DNA of 64,000 bases, from positions 19,749-83,748 of the forward strand of contig JARIDO010000029.1 of assembly GCA_029263895.1 (NCBI GenBank), in the 5' to 3' direction. The notes below the pieces were generated by a model. It saw only the letters and a list, made by a program, of their open reading frames with translations, was not told where the DNA came from and did not search any database. Of this stretch, positions 1 to 8,986 are shown in pieces. The DNA is from Sporosarcina sp. (GTDB lineage: Bacteria > Bacillota > Bacilli > Bacillales_A > Planococcaceae). Each line of letters begins with the position of its first letter. The stretch's first letter is position 1. A program made the translations under genes and the position numbers.

Positions 1-167
1 CAACGTTTTTGCGCTTCTTTAGCTGCTTGCACAGCGAGCCCCACATCTTCTTTTGTCGATAGTCTTACTTGCGCCAATTCTTGTCCATTTGCAGGATTGT
101 AAACAGCGGTGTAATTAGCTCCCCCAGCTTGCTGCCATGAACCCCCAATGAAATTCGTTAATTGCAT
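1..167 (-). CDS. Aldehyde dehydrogenase, N-terminal part (MmsA/IolA-like), cut by window edge
   Basis: Only the first 55 residues lie in the window. They read like the start of a CoA-acylating methylmalonate-semialdehyde dehydrogenase: NFIGGSW, then YNPANGQ, then STKEDVGLAVQAAKEAQ. The STKEDV...A..AAKEA stretch is typical of the MmsA/IolA branch, which oxidises malonate or methylmalonate semialdehyde to acetyl- or propionyl-CoA in valine, beta-alanine or inositol breakdown. The family (NAD-dependent aldehyde dehydrogenase) is secure; the exact substrate is inferred from a short N-terminus, and catalytic Cys/Glu are outside the window. The ATG at 167 is chosen because an AAGGGG site lies about 10 nt upstream. 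A 13/14 cre site 32 bp upstream suggests CcpA repression when glucose is present. Confidence 0.7.
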   Translation of the reverse strand, partial: MQLTNFIGGSWQQAGGANYTAVYNPANGQELAQVRLSTKEDVGLAVQAAKEAQKR

Positions 168-198
168 TTCATCATTCCCCTTCCACGTTTAAACATTT

Positions 199-212
199 TG
201 AAAGCGCTTACT
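199..212. promoter_or_regulatory. cre site (CcpA) upstream of the MmsA-like gene
   Basis: TGAAAGCGCTTACT matches the 14-base cre consensus TGWAANCGNTNWCA at 13 of 14 positions (last base differs). It sits 32 bp upstream of the start codon at 167, a position suited to CcpA repression of a catabolic dehydrogenase gene. Binding is inferred. Confidence 0.7.
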
Positions 213-287
213 ATTTGTTCTATTTCGACAACTTCGGCGATATTCCTTTAATTTCAATTGCGAATGTGTGAGCCCTCATCCCATAAT

Positions 288-328
288 AAAACGCTGCATT
301 AGCAATTTTATGCCAATGCAGCGTTTTT
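288..328 (-). terminator. Rho-independent terminator of the MFS efflux gene
   Basis: Arms AAAACGCTGCATT (288-300) and AATGCAGCGTTTT (315-327) form a 13-bp perfect stem. On the minus strand it is followed by TTTTATT, 14 bp after the stop of the efflux gene. Confidence 0.9.
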
Positions 329-341
329 ATTCGTCTATCAA

Positions 342-1862
342 TTACTCTTCATTTACTTTTACTTCAGGCTCTCGCTTCTGATACGTAGGTGGCATGACAC
401 GTTTTACAAATAGAGCTAAAACGACTGCTACAACTGCCACAAGCGTTGAAATCCAAAAGGAAAATTGTATTCCTTCTAACATCGCTTGTGACTCGATTTG
501 TTGTTTAAATTGTGCCAGCGCTTCTGCAGTGGAGGGTATATTGCCCGAAGCTTTTGCTTCGACAAACAGCGCTGCACCTTTAGATTCCATTCGCGTTGTC
601 ATTATCGTTAAAAGAATAGCCGACCCTATCGCACCCGACACTTGTTGTAACGTGTTATTCATAGCCGTGCCATGTGGGTTCGAAATCATCGGTAACTGGT
701 TTAATCCATTTGTCATAATCGGCATCATAACCATCGATATTCCAAACATCCGAATCGTATAAACAAACATGATGTAGAAATAGTCTGCTTCCATACCAAG
801 CCTACTCAATAAGTATGTCGAAATAACAGTAATCGAAAGTCCAATTACAGCTAACCCTCTCGCACCATACTTATCGAAAAGTCGCCCAGTAATCGGAGAC
901 ATAATCCCCATCAAGATGGCTCCAGGTAACAATAGAATTCCAGAGTGGAATGGTGAGATTCCACGAATTGTTTGAACGTAAAGTGGTGTTAATATCATTC
1001 CTGAAAACATCGCAACAGACAGTACAATCGATATAACTGAAGCTAATGCAAACATTGGATATTTGTAAATTCTAAAGTCTAACATCGGATCTTTCATACT
1101 TAATTGACGCAAAATAAATGCAATCAATGCAAGCGCTCCAATGACTATAGTGCCATAAACAATTGGAGAAGACCATCCTTTGTCACCTGCCGTACTGAAC
1201 CCATAAAGCAGACCACCAAACCCTATACTAGACAGTATTATTGAAAATACATCGAGTTTCATGTCTCGATTAGGTGTGATGTTACGTAATTTAAAGAACG
1301 CCAGAACGAGAACCGCAATCGAGAATGGTAAGACAATTGCAAAAAGCATTCTCCAAGAGTAGTGCTCAACAACCCAACCAGAAAGTGTTGGCCCAATTGC
1401 CGGTGCCGTAATCATGACCAAACCAAACATTCCCATTGCAGTTCCCCGTTTTTCTATCGGAAATGCTGTCAACATGACATTCATAAGAAGTGGCATCATC
1501 ATTGCCGAACCAGCAGCTTGAATCATCCGTGAAGCGACAAGAATACCAAACGTTGGTGCATAAATGGCAATCCCTGTACCTAGCGTAAATAAAAACATAG
1601 CTAGTAAGAAGATTTTTCTATTCGTGAACTTTTGAATGAAAAATGCACTTGCAGGTATTAAAATACCGTTTACGAGCATGTATCCAGTTGTTAACCACTG
1701 CACTGTCGACGGACTCACTGTGAATTCTGTCATAATTGCAGGTAAAGCTACATTCAATAAAGTGTTGTTCAGTAACGCTACAAATGCACCGACAAATAAT
1801 ATTGCAATCATTGCATACGGTGGTTTTTTGTGCATACTTGTAATATCTAATTTTGTTTCCAT
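342..1862 (-). CDS. MFS multidrug efflux transporter, DHA2 (EmrB/QacA/LmrB-like)
   Basis: A 506-aa integral membrane protein of the 14-helix DHA2 family, which exports drugs or other hydrophobic compounds using the proton gradient. Visible landmarks are LNNTLLNVALP in the first helix (the family's LDxTIVNVALP), motif A-like FIQKFTNRK in the first cytoplasmic loop and motif C-like GPTLSGWVV in helix 5. The C-terminal tail is charged. The start METKLD at 1862 is preferred over an upstream in-frame start at 1952 because GGAGG lies 8 nt before it. It is divergent from a TetR gene 211 bp away, the usual arrangement of an efflux pump and its local repressor. The substrate cannot be told from sequence. 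Confidence 0.9.
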   Translation of the reverse strand: METKLDITSMHKKPPYAMIAILFVGAFVALLNNTLLNVALPAIMTEFTVSPSTVQWLTTGYMLVNGILIPASAFFIQKFTNRKIFLLAMFLFTLGTGIAIYAPTFGILVASRMIQAAGSAMMMPLLMNVMLTAFPIEKRGTAMGMFGLVMITAPAIGPTLSGWVVEHYSWRMLFAIVLPFSIAVLVLAFFKLRNITPNRDMKLDVFSIILSSIGFGGLLYGFSTAGDKGWSSPIVYGTIVIGALALIAFILRQLSMKDPMLDFRIYKYPMFALASVISIVLSVAMFSGMILTPLYVQTIRGISPFHSGILLLPGAILMGIMSPITGRLFDKYGARGLAVIGLSITVISTYLLSRLGMEADYFYIMFVYTIRMFGISMVMMPIMTNGLNQLPMISNPHGTAMNNTLQQVSGAIGSAILLTIMTTRMESKGAALFVEAKASGNIPSTAEALAQFKQQIESQAMLEGIQFSFWISTLVAVVAVVLALFVKRVMPPTYQKREPEVKVNEE

Positions 1863-1956
1863 CTTTTTGTCCTCCATTATTACTGTGTGAATAAAAGTCC
1901 ATCGCTCATTTATCCTGTTGAACAGTTTATACCGACAGTCCAAAATAATCAACTTT

Positions 1957-1970
1957 CGTAAACGCTTTCA
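1957..1970. promoter_or_regulatory. cre-like site between efflux pump and tetR
   Basis: CGTAAACGCTTTCA matches cre consensus at 13 of 14 positions (first base C instead of T). It lies 95 bp upstream of the MFS start and 104 bp upstream of tetR, in the shared divergent control region. A local TetR operator is also expected here, but no clear palindrome could be fixed. Confidence 0.5.
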
Positions 1971-2073
1971 AATGAAATTTTTATTTAATATTGATGTCAT
2001 AGTGTTCTTAAGCTAATATATATCTGTACTAACGGTATACTTTTAACTACAACACGGTTTGAAAGGTGATCAA

Positions 2074-2970
2074 ATGAATGATCGAAAAAGGCAAGTATTG
2101 CTAACTGCCCAACGCTTATTTGTAGAAAATGGTTTTTCCACAACCTCCATACAAGATATATTAAAAGAATCTGGAATATCTAAAGGAACTTTTTATAATT
2201 ACTTCACATCTAAAAATGAATGTATGATGGCAATCCTTGAACAAATACACGATATTGCTACTATTAAAAGAAGAGAATTGCTATTAGAAAATGATGCATC
2301 TGACAAAAACATTCTCGTCGAACAAATTTTCATTCGTATGCTCGTGAATCGGGAACAGAATTTACTTCCTATTTATGAAGCCATTTTCTATTCCGGCGAT
2401 GCAGAGTTAAGAGATTATATACGAAAACATCTATTAGGAGAGGTTGCATGGATTTCTGGACGTCTCATAGATGTTTATGGTGACGAGGCAACACCCTATG
2501 CACCTGATTGCGCAGTAATCATGCTTGGTATGATGCAACACTTCCTTCACTTTACGATAGCCAGTACAAAAAATGAATTCCATACACGTAAGATGATACA
2601 GTTTACGATGCGTCGGATTGATGCTGTCATGGCAAATATGATTGACACTAAAGATTCCCTATTAGAAAATGACATTTTACTTTCACTTAATTATCCAACA
2701 GTTGACAAAGACAATTTAAAGCAACAACTTGTAAGCCAGTTAGAAGGTTTTTTATGTTATCTACAAGTTGAACAGAAACAAAACGGTATTCAGTTTACAC
2801 AATTTCTTTTAGAAGAAATTCGTTCAGAAAAACCAAGAGCCTTTTTATTGGAAACAGTTTCGCGTTCTTTCCGCGAAACATTTAGAGAAACACGCCATCA
2901 CCAAGAGGCTATTGAAATCAGTTCAAGACTGTTGAAATACATTGATTTAAATGAAGCCCACTCGAATTGA
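2074..2970 (+). CDS. TetR/AcrR-family transcriptional regulator
   Basis: A 298-aa protein with an N-terminal TetR DNA-binding domain: RKRQVLLTAQRLFVENGFSTTSIQDIL, then the recognition helix region SGISKGTFYNYFTSK (roughly residues 5-52). The rest is a helical ligand-binding domain, longer than the usual 190-220 aa family size, as in some regulators paired with EmrB pumps. The ATG at 2074 is chosen over one at 2059 because GAAAGGTGATC precedes it. Its divergent neighbour is an EmrB-type pump, so it probably represses that gene and itself until a toxic ligand binds; this role is inferred from layout. Confidence 0.88.
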   Translation: MNDRKRQVLLTAQRLFVENGFSTTSIQDILKESGISKGTFYNYFTSKNECMMAILEQIHDIATIKRRELLLENDASDKNILVEQIFIRMLVNREQNLLPIYEAIFYSGDAELRDYIRKHLLGEVAWISGRLIDVYGDEATPYAPDCAVIMLGMMQHFLHFTIASTKNEFHTRKMIQFTMRRIDAVMANMIDTKDSLLENDILLSLNYPTVDKDNLKQQLVSQLEGFLCYLQVEQKQNGIQFTQFLLEEIRSEKPRAFLLETVSRSFRETFRETRHHQEAIEISSRLLKYIDLNEAHSN

Positions 2971-3033
2971 AACCTTTTCAACCAATCATCCGTATAGTTA
3001 AAAACAAATAATACGTTGTATAGGAGGAATTCG

Positions 3034-3828
3034 ATGAATAACCACGAAATTGACTACACATTACACGGGGATGACATGCAATTCGTTGAAGTGGAGCTAG
3101 ATCCACAAGAAACAGTCATTGCCGAGGCTGGTGCACTCATGATGATGGAAGACGGCATTGAAATGGAAACGATTTTTGGAGATGGGTCTGCGAATTCGAA
3201 CAATGGAATAATGGGTAAATTAATGGGTGCCGGCAAACGACTGTTAACTGGCGAAAGTTTATTCATGACTACATTTACGAATACAGGTACTGGAAAGAAA
3301 CATGTTTCTTTCGCTTCACCCTATCCAGGTAAAATCATTCCGATGGATTTAAGTGTTCACAACGGAAAGATTATCTGTCAAAAGGATGCTTTTCTAGCTG
3401 CTGCGAAAGGTGTAACGGTAGGCATAGAGTTCCAACGTAAGTTAGGTACAGGTTTCTTTGGTGGCGAAGGATTCATCATGCAGAAACTTGAAGGGGATGG
3501 CATGACGTTTATTCACGCTGGTGGAACAATCATTGAGAAAAAGCTAAACGTTGGTGAAGTTTTACGCGTTGACACTGGTTGCTTAGTTGCCATGACGCAT
3601 GATGTCGATTACAGCATTGAAATGGTAAAAGGCGTGAAAACCGCTCTCTTTGGCGGTGAAGGCTTATTCTTTGCTACTTTGCGTGGACCAGGTACTGTTT
3701 GGATACAGTCATTGCCATTTTCCAGACTTGCTAGTCGTGTATTTGCTGCTGCACCGCAAACACCTGGCGGTTCCCGAGATGAAGGTAGTCTTGCTGGTGG
3801 ACTTTTCGATTTACTCGGCGGAAAATAA
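3034..3828 (+). CDS. TIGR00266/AIM24 family protein
   Basis: A 264-aa protein of the TIGR00266 (AIM24, DUF124) family of beta-rich proteins with unknown biochemical role. Family features include [20 protein letters not shown] near the N-terminus, the glycine-rich [21 protein letters not shown] and [12 protein letters not shown] in the middle, and [20 protein letters not shown] near the C-terminus. There are no signal peptide or membrane segments. The start at 3034 has GGAGG 9 nt upstream; an in-frame ATG at 3016 has none. It lies 63 bp after tetR on the same strand and may be cotranscribed, and is closed by a strong terminator. Confidence 0.88.
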   Translation: MNNHEIDYTLHGDDMQFVEVELDPQETVIAEAGALMMMEDGIEMETIFGDGSANSNNGIMGKLMGAGKRLLTGESLFMTTFTNTGTGKKHVSFASPYPGKIIPMDLSVHNGKIICQKDAFLAAAKGVTVGIEFQRKLGTGFFGGEGFIMQKLEGDGMTFIHAGGTIIEKKLNVGEVLRVDTGCLVAMTHDVDYSIEMVKGVKTALFGGEGLFFATLRGPGTVWIQSLPFSRLASRVFAAAPQTPGGSRDEGSLAGGLFDLLGGK

Positions 3829-3835
3829 TAATTGC

Positions 3836-3885
3836 AAAGACCGTCTTAATGTTCAAGAATCGAACGATAAGACGGTCTTTACTAT
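3836..3885. terminator. Bidirectional terminator between AIM24-like gene and APC permease
   Basis: AAAGACCGTCTTA (3836-3848) pairs with TAAGACGGTCTTT (3868-3880). It lies between two convergent genes and has T-rich ends on the plus strand and A-rich on the other, so it can serve both. Confidence 0.85.
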
Positions 3886-3917
3886 TCTAACGGAAGTATT
3901 AATACATACACTCAGTA

Positions 3918-5426
3918 CTAACTAAGTATCGGATTGTCTGACGTAACAATATCCTCTGCACCTTCGCTATTTTCAACTTCTGATTCAATCGTTTTACCAA
4001 GTACGTAATACTCCGTCTCCTCTTGATCTAAACTATTATAACGTTTCGCGATAAATCCATAGAACACTAGACCGAGGATAGCCCATCCAAGTAATAATAA
4101 ATAAGACGGCGTTGTAAGAGATGCTGGTGACAGTGGTACAAGTAACAGCAATAAAAATATCGCACTCGCAATCATCCCTATAAGTGCTAATAATTTTTTA
4201 ATAGGTGCAATTTCTCTTCCCGCTTTTTCAGCACCCCACGCAAGAACCTTATAGGCTGCAAAACACGTAAAGAAATACGCAACGGATACACCTGTAGAAG
4301 ACATATCAACAATCCACGACAGTGCTTGTCTACCAAACCAAGGTGTCGGCAACGTAATGACTGTTACAAACCATATTCCCCAAACAGGTACGTTACTCTT
4401 TTTCGTCATTGTTCTAAATACATTTGGCAATGCCCGAGCCCTTGCCATCGAAAACAATAGTCTACTTGACGACATATAAAAACCGTTTAATCCTGTAAAT
4501 ATCCCCATAATGATGGCAACCGCCATTACAATGATCCCCACCAGTCCGAGAGATGAATAAATAACGTCTCCCGTTAGCCAAAGATTCCCGTCAACTCCTG
4601 CAGTCCTTGGGAAAGTCCATGCAGTTAAACCAATCATCACTGCATAGATCAAAAACGATGTGAATAACGACATAACAATTAAGACTGTCGCCTTACGAGG
4701 TGAAAAGTCAAATTCCTCAGCAGCTTGCGGTACATTATCGAAACCTACGTACGCCCAAGGTGCAATCGCTAAAATAACGAGAATCGATACGAGAATCGAT
4801 TGATTCCCTTTAAATAATGGCTGAATATTTTCCATAGGATTTTGTGCTACATCGAATGTGAATAACCCAAGTAAAACAACACCCGCTACAAGTAATATAC
4901 TAAAGTAAAATTGCATCTTACCAGACACACTTGTACCTGTCGTATTAATAAGTGCAAAAATAATGATAATGAACGAGGAAATAAGTACTTCAGGTAAATA
5001 TACATCCCAACCAGCTACCGAATATAAATAGCCTTGCTTCATAAAACCTGGCGCTAAAAACTTAAGTAAAAGTGAGAACGCTGATGCATTCAACGCTACA
5101 ATTGATATGTACCCAAGGGATAAAAACCATCCACAAATGAACGCCCATTTCTTTCCTGCTGCAATAAATGCATATGTAAAACCTCCACCGGAAACCGGAA
5201 ACTTCTTAATCATTACTCCGTAGCTCGATGCGATAACCATCATAATAACCGCACCTATTAACAATCCTATTGTTGCACCTAGCGGACCCGATTCGCCAAT
5301 CCAATCGCCGGGTAATATAAATGCTCCCCAACCTACCGATGAACCTAGTGCTATTGCAAAAACCCATGAAGGTTTCAATGTTTTCGTTAACTTTCGCCTC
5401 TGTTGATCTGAATCAGCATTTTCCAT
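3918..5426 (-). CDS. APC-superfamily amino-acid permease
   Basis: A 502-aa membrane protein with about 12 helices. The APC signature is in the first helix region: GSSVGWGAFILPGDWIGESGP (the family's G-G-I-x-x-G-xG loop), followed by GFTYAFIAAGKKWAFICGW in helix 3 and APWAYVGFDNVPQAAEEF in helix 6. It takes up an amino acid or amine by proton or sodium coupling. The start at 5426 has AGGGGGC 8 nt upstream. It is divergent from formimidoylglutamase (159 bp between them), which hints at histidine or a related nitrogen compound, but no other hut gene is nearby so the substrate is open. Confidence 0.85.
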   Translation of the reverse strand: MENADSDQQRRKLTKTLKPSWVFAIALGSSVGWGAFILPGDWIGESGPLGATIGLLIGAVIMMVIASSYGVMIKKFPVSGGGFTYAFIAAGKKWAFICGWFLSLGYISIVALNASAFSLLLKFLAPGFMKQGYLYSVAGWDVYLPEVLISSFIIIIFALINTTGTSVSGKMQFYFSILLVAGVVLLGLFTFDVAQNPMENIQPLFKGNQSILVSILVILAIAPWAYVGFDNVPQAAEEFDFSPRKATVLIVMSLFTSFLIYAVMIGLTAWTFPRTAGVDGNLWLTGDVIYSSLGLVGIIVMAVAIIMGIFTGLNGFYMSSSRLLFSMARARALPNVFRTMTKKSNVPVWGIWFVTVITLPTPWFGRQALSWIVDMSSTGVSVAYFFTCFAAYKVLAWGAEKAGREIAPIKKLLALIGMIASAIFLLLLLVPLSPASLTTPSYLLLLGWAILGLVFYGFIAKRYNSLDQEETEYYVLGKTIESEVENSEGAEDIVTSDNPILS

Positions 5427-5529
5427 TTCTATCTGCCCCCTATGTCTTTACGTAAATATTCCCTAATAAACTGTTAAAAAACATCATATCGCAACTTTTT
5501 TATTAAACTATTATTCAGACAAATAGAAG

Positions 5530-5557
5530 TTGTATTCTTTTAGCATCACTTTATACT
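5530..5557 (+). promoter_or_regulatory. Sigma-A-like promoter of hutG
   Basis: TTGTAT (5530-5535), 16-bp spacer, TATACT (5552-5557), 33 bp before the start codon. Good match to the housekeeping consensus. Confidence 0.6.
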
Positions 5558-5590
5558 AGGAATAAGACCACTTTCTGGGAAGGAATGAGC

Positions 5591-6550
5591 ATGATGCTAA
5601 ACCAATGCTTTAAAGCGAATTGGACGGGCCGTATTGACGACCCAGTAAATCGAAAAAGTTTCCGCTACCATCAAGTTGTTGAACTAATTGATGATATAGC
5701 ATCTAGCTCTCTATCCAATACATGCGTACTTTTAGGGTTTGAATGCGAAGAAGGTGTCCGTAGAAATAACGGTCGTCTTGGTGCTGCATTAGCTCCGAAT
5801 GCTTTGCGAGGAGAACTTTCAAAGTTACCATGGAAATTCTCGGAATCCAATAGGTTTGTAGATATAGGGAACGTCAGTTGTTCAGATAACAATTTAGAAT
5901 TTGCCCAACAGGAGCTGGGTCAGACCGTCTCTACTATTTTACAAAAAGAAGGTATTCCAATCATTTTAGGTGGGGGTCACGAAACAGCTTTCGGTCACTA
6001 TCTCGGTGTTCGTAATGCCATTGGTGAAAAAGCTTCACTTGGAATTATAAACGTTGATGCGCATTTTGATTTACGCGCTTATAACACGGCATCCTCTTCA
6101 GGGACGATGTTTAAACAAATTTTGGAAAAGGATACAAACACCGCTTATTTTGTTGCCGGCATCCAACAATACGGTAATACACAAGAACTATTCGATACAG
6201 CGCATCGTCTGAACGTTCAGTATTTATTGGAAGAAGACATAGAACACGATAAAATCGAATGCTTGATTGACTCCTTAGAAGCATTTATAAAAAAACATGA
6301 CCATATCATGCTGACACTTTGTACAGACGTTTTAAACGCCGCATTCGCACCAGGTGTAAGCGCTCCTTCTCCATTCGGACTAAAACCCGCGACAGTTCGT
6401 TCAATTATTCATAACGTCACTTCTCATGACAACACATGCTCATTTGATATTTCAGAAATAAATCCAGTCGTTGATGAAAATAATCGAACCGTTAAATTAG
6501 GAGCCTATTTGGTGAATGAAGCAATCGCTGGTTTTATAGGAAAGGGCTGA
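5591..6550 (+). CDS. hutG: Formimidoylglutamase
   Basis: A 319-aa ureohydrolase-fold enzyme that hydrolyses N-formimidoyl-L-glutamate to glutamate and formamide, the last step of the histidine utilisation pathway. Mn-binding motifs of the arginase superfamily are present: GGGHE, NVDAHFDLR and the D of LCTDVLNAAFAPGVSAPSPFG. The SSGTMF loop and the NAAFAPGVSAP wording favour HutG over arginase or agmatinase. GGGAAGGA lies 6 nt before the ATG at 5591; ATGs at 5585 and 5594 are alternatives. The usual hutP/H/U/I genes are not adjacent. The CitS-like kinase gene follows after 6 bp, so the three genes may share a transcript. Confidence 0.85.
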   Translation: MMLNQCFKANWTGRIDDPVNRKSFRYHQVVELIDDIASSSLSNTCVLLGFECEEGVRRNNGRLGAALAPNALRGELSKLPWKFSESNRFVDIGNVSCSDNNLEFAQQELGQTVSTILQKEGIPIILGGGHETAFGHYLGVRNAIGEKASLGIINVDAHFDLRAYNTASSSGTMFKQILEKDTNTAYFVAGIQQYGNTQELFDTAHRLNVQYLLEEDIEHDKIECLIDSLEAFIKKHDHIMLTLCTDVLNAAFAPGVSAPSPFGLKPATVRSIIHNVTSHDNTCSFDISEINPVVDENNRTVKLGAYLVNEAIAGFIGKG

Positions 6551-6556
6551 TGTGTT

Positions 6557-8149
6557 ATGAGAAAACCACTACCTTTACAATCACGCATTTTCTCATATGG
6601 TGCAATTTTTGTATCACTTGTGGCAATTATCATCGGAATTTCTTTCTACTTTACAATGACGCAAGGAATCGAGCAGCAAATCGGAAATCGAGCGCTTAAT
6701 ATTGCAAATATCACAGCTGAACGTCCTGATGTAATAGAAGGTTTTAAGCAGCTTAACCCCGCCGAAGTTTTACAACCGATTGCTGAATCCGTTCGCCTTA
6801 AAACAAATGCAGAATATGTAGTCATCGGGAATACAGAAGGGATTCGGTACTCTCATCCTATACCTCAGCGTATCGGCAAAAAAATGGTTGGCGATGATAA
6901 CGAACGCGCGTTACTCTATGGAGAAACGTACATTTCAGAAGCGACAGGCACTCTTGGGGCTGCGCTTAGAGGGAAAACACCGATCCGTAATGAACAAGGT
7001 GATATTATCGGCATCATCTCCGTTGGCTTTTTAAAAGAAAATATTTCAACGATTTTCTTTCAGTATGTCGACAATATTGCATTGATTGTACTCGTCGCAA
7101 TTGTCCTCGGAATTCTAGGTTCGGGTATATTAGCACGAACGATTAAAAAACAGCTTTTCAATCTTGAACCTGCCGAAATCGCCAGTTTGTTCACTGAACG
7201 AAATGCGCTCATTGAGTCCGTTCGAGAAGGTATTATAATGGTCGACGCCAATGGAATCATCACAACTGTAAATGCAGCGGCCTACCATGCACTCTCACTG
7301 AACGAACATATTCAATTAATTGGTAAAAACATTCATGACATTATCCCTAACTCTCAACTGCCAACTATCCTAGAGACTGGAGAACGTCAATTAGATCGAC
7401 CTATGAAGATTAGAGGTAAAAAAACAATTGTTAACCGAATACCTATCCTTGTAGGTAATGAGATTGTAGGCGCAGTCTCTAGTTTTAGACTTCAATCAGA
7501 TATCGACCAACTTGCTACAGAGTTATCTCAAGTGAAACGTTACACAGAAGCACTTCGTGCACAAACACATGAATACAGTAACTTTCTACATACAATTTCC
7601 GGCTTAGTTCAACTCAACTCATACGATGAAGTTATTGATCTAATACACGCCGAAACAGCAGAACATCAATCACTTATACAATTCATAACGAAACGACTTC
7701 AGGATCCCTTTCTCGGTGGAATTGTCATCGGTTTCTTCAATCGAGCGAGAGAGTTAAAAATTAAATTTCAACTTGACGAAGACAGTATGCTTGAGAAACT
7801 ACCTGTTCATTTAGAAAAAAATCATTTTATTTCTATCATCGGGAACTTAGTGACGAATGCGTTTGAAGCAGTGGAATCTATTCCAATAGAACAGAGAACT
7901 GTCCGTATATTTATTTTAGATAATGGTAAAGAAATTGTAATAGAAATTGAGGATTCCGGCATCGGTATTTCCGAAGAAGTGCTTCCCACATTATTCAAAA
8001 AGAAAGTATCAACAAAATTTGAAAAAGATCGCGGATACGGATTAATGAAAGTCGCAGAGAACTTAGAAGACTTAGGGGGGTCAATCACTTTAGAGAAAGG
8101 CGATTTAGGCGGTGCGCTATTCATACTATCAATACCAAAGGGGGAATAA
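6557..8149 (+). CDS. Sensor histidine kinase, CitS/DcuS/DctS type
   Basis: A 530-aa membrane kinase that senses di- or tricarboxylates. Order of parts: helix 1 (about 13-34), extracytoplasmic sCache/PAS-like domain (about 38-168), helix 2 (about 172-194), cytoplasmic PAS (about 210-310), and the kinase. The phosphoacceptor is H338 in RAQTHEYSNFLHTISGL, typical of the citrate/fumarate-sensor family. ATP-binding boxes are NLVTNAFEA (about 430), DSGIGIS (about 466) and RGYGLMKV (about 492). It is followed after 4 bp by its response regulator and then by tctCBA, so tricarboxylate is the probable signal. Ligand identity is inferred from context. Confidence 0.9.
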   Translation: MRKPLPLQSRIFSYGAIFVSLVAIIIGISFYFTMTQGIEQQIGNRALNIANITAERPDVIEGFKQLNPAEVLQPIAESVRLKTNAEYVVIGNTEGIRYSHPIPQRIGKKMVGDDNERALLYGETYISEATGTLGAALRGKTPIRNEQGDIIGIISVGFLKENISTIFFQYVDNIALIVLVAIVLGILGSGILARTIKKQLFNLEPAEIASLFTERNALIESVREGIIMVDANGIITTVNAAAYHALSLNEHIQLIGKNIHDIIPNSQLPTILETGERQLDRPMKIRGKKTIVNRIPILVGNEIVGAVSSFRLQSDIDQLATELSQVKRYTEALRAQTHEYSNFLHTISGLVQLNSYDEVIDLIHAETAEHQSLIQFITKRLQDPFLGGIVIGFFNRARELKIKFQLDEDSMLEKLPVHLEKNHFISIIGNLVTNAFEAVESIPIEQRTVRIFILDNGKEIVIEIEDSGIGISEEVLPTLFKKKVSTKFEKDRGYGLMKVAENLEDLGGSITLEKGDLGGALFILSIPKGE

Positions 8150-8153
8150 TTTC

Positions 8154-8846
8154 ATGCTATCTACAATAGAAGTACTTATCATCGAGGATGACAAACGAAT
8201 CGCCGATATACACCGACGATTTATCGATAAAATTGACGGATTCAAAGTCATCGGCTCAGCCTATACTGGCGAAGAAGCAAAAGACTGGATTTCGGCACTT
8301 TCTCCCGACCTCGTCTTAGTTGACGTATATTTACCTGACTCAAAAGGGACGGATATCATCGAATTCATACATGAACACAGTCCTGAAACCGATGTTATTT
8401 TCATCACCGCTGCTGCTGAAATTGAAATTGTGAAAAAAGCTTTTCGCAGAGGTGCAATCGACTATATTTTAAAACCTTTAACCTTTGAACGTTTTAAGGA
8501 TAGTCTTCAATCCTATAAGGAAAAAAGGAATTCGTTCGCTTCAGAAGGGACTATGCACGAAGATACGATTCGATTTCTATGGAATGTTCCTCAAACGCCT
8601 GCTGTAACAGCACAGCAATTCACACCAAAAGGTATCGATGCTATCACAAGGGACAAAATCGTAAAACATCTTAAATCTTCGGAATTAGGAATTACAGCAG
8701 AAATGTTAGGGTTGGATATAGGCGTAAGTCGTTCTACTGCCAGACGTTATTTAGAATATCTCGTTTCTGAAAACCAAGCATTCACCGAATTAATTTACGG
8801 TTCTGTTGGAAGACCAGAAAGAAGATATTTTATAAAAACAACGTGA
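8154..8846 (+). CDS. Response regulator, CitT/DctR type
   Basis: A 230-aa cytoplasmic regulator: receiver domain at the N-terminus (acidic pair E11-D12-D13, phosphoacceptor D57 in LVLVDVYLPDS, conserved K in YILKPL), linker, and a C-terminal helix-turn-helix (GITAEMLGLDIGVSRSTARRYLEYL). This is the citrate-family regulator layout. Start at 8154 is set by AAAGGGGGA about 8 nt upstream; an in-frame ATG at 8112 lies inside the kinase gene. It very probably activates tctC immediately downstream. The short tandem repeat GAACAATAT-GAACAATAT at its 3' end (around 8848-8866) could be part of a binding site. Confidence 0.9.
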   Translation: MLSTIEVLIIEDDKRIADIHRRFIDKIDGFKVIGSAYTGEEAKDWISALSPDLVLVDVYLPDSKGTDIIEFIHEHSPETDVIFITAAAEIEIVKKAFRRGAIDYILKPLTFERFKDSLQSYKEKRNSFASEGTMHEDTIRFLWNVPQTPAVTAQQFTPKGIDAITRDKIVKHLKSSELGITAEMLGLDIGVSRSTARRYLEYLVSENQAFTELIYGSVGRPERRYFIKTT

Positions 8847-8930
8847 ACAATATGAACAATATGAAGTTAACAACCTTTTAGTAGAACTTATTAATAGAAA
8901 CATCGAGTACAGTAAATACTCTGTTAAATT

Positions 8931-8969
8931 AATGTTAGCGAATGTAAACGCTAACATTTTTTTATTTTG
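8931..8969 (+). terminator. Terminator hairpin between response regulator gene and tctC
   Basis: AATGTTAGCG (8931-8940) pairs with CGCTAACATT (8949-8958), followed by TTTTTTATTTT. It separates the regulator gene from tctC and overlaps a perfect cre site. Confidence 0.8.
8943..8956. promoter_or_regulatory. Perfect cre site upstream of tctCBA
   Basis: TGTAAACGCTAACA matches the cre consensus TGWAANCGNTNWCA at all 14 positions. It lies 30 bp before the tctC start, inside the loop and right arm of the terminator hairpin. CcpA repression of tricarboxylate uptake is inferred. Confidence 0.85.
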
Positions 8970-8986
8970 AGGAGGAATTGATTGAT

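Noticed and set aside
1863..2073. TetR operator palindrome
   Set aside because: TATACCG occurs once on each strand (near 1929 and 2033) but the copies are too far apart and too short to call an operator.
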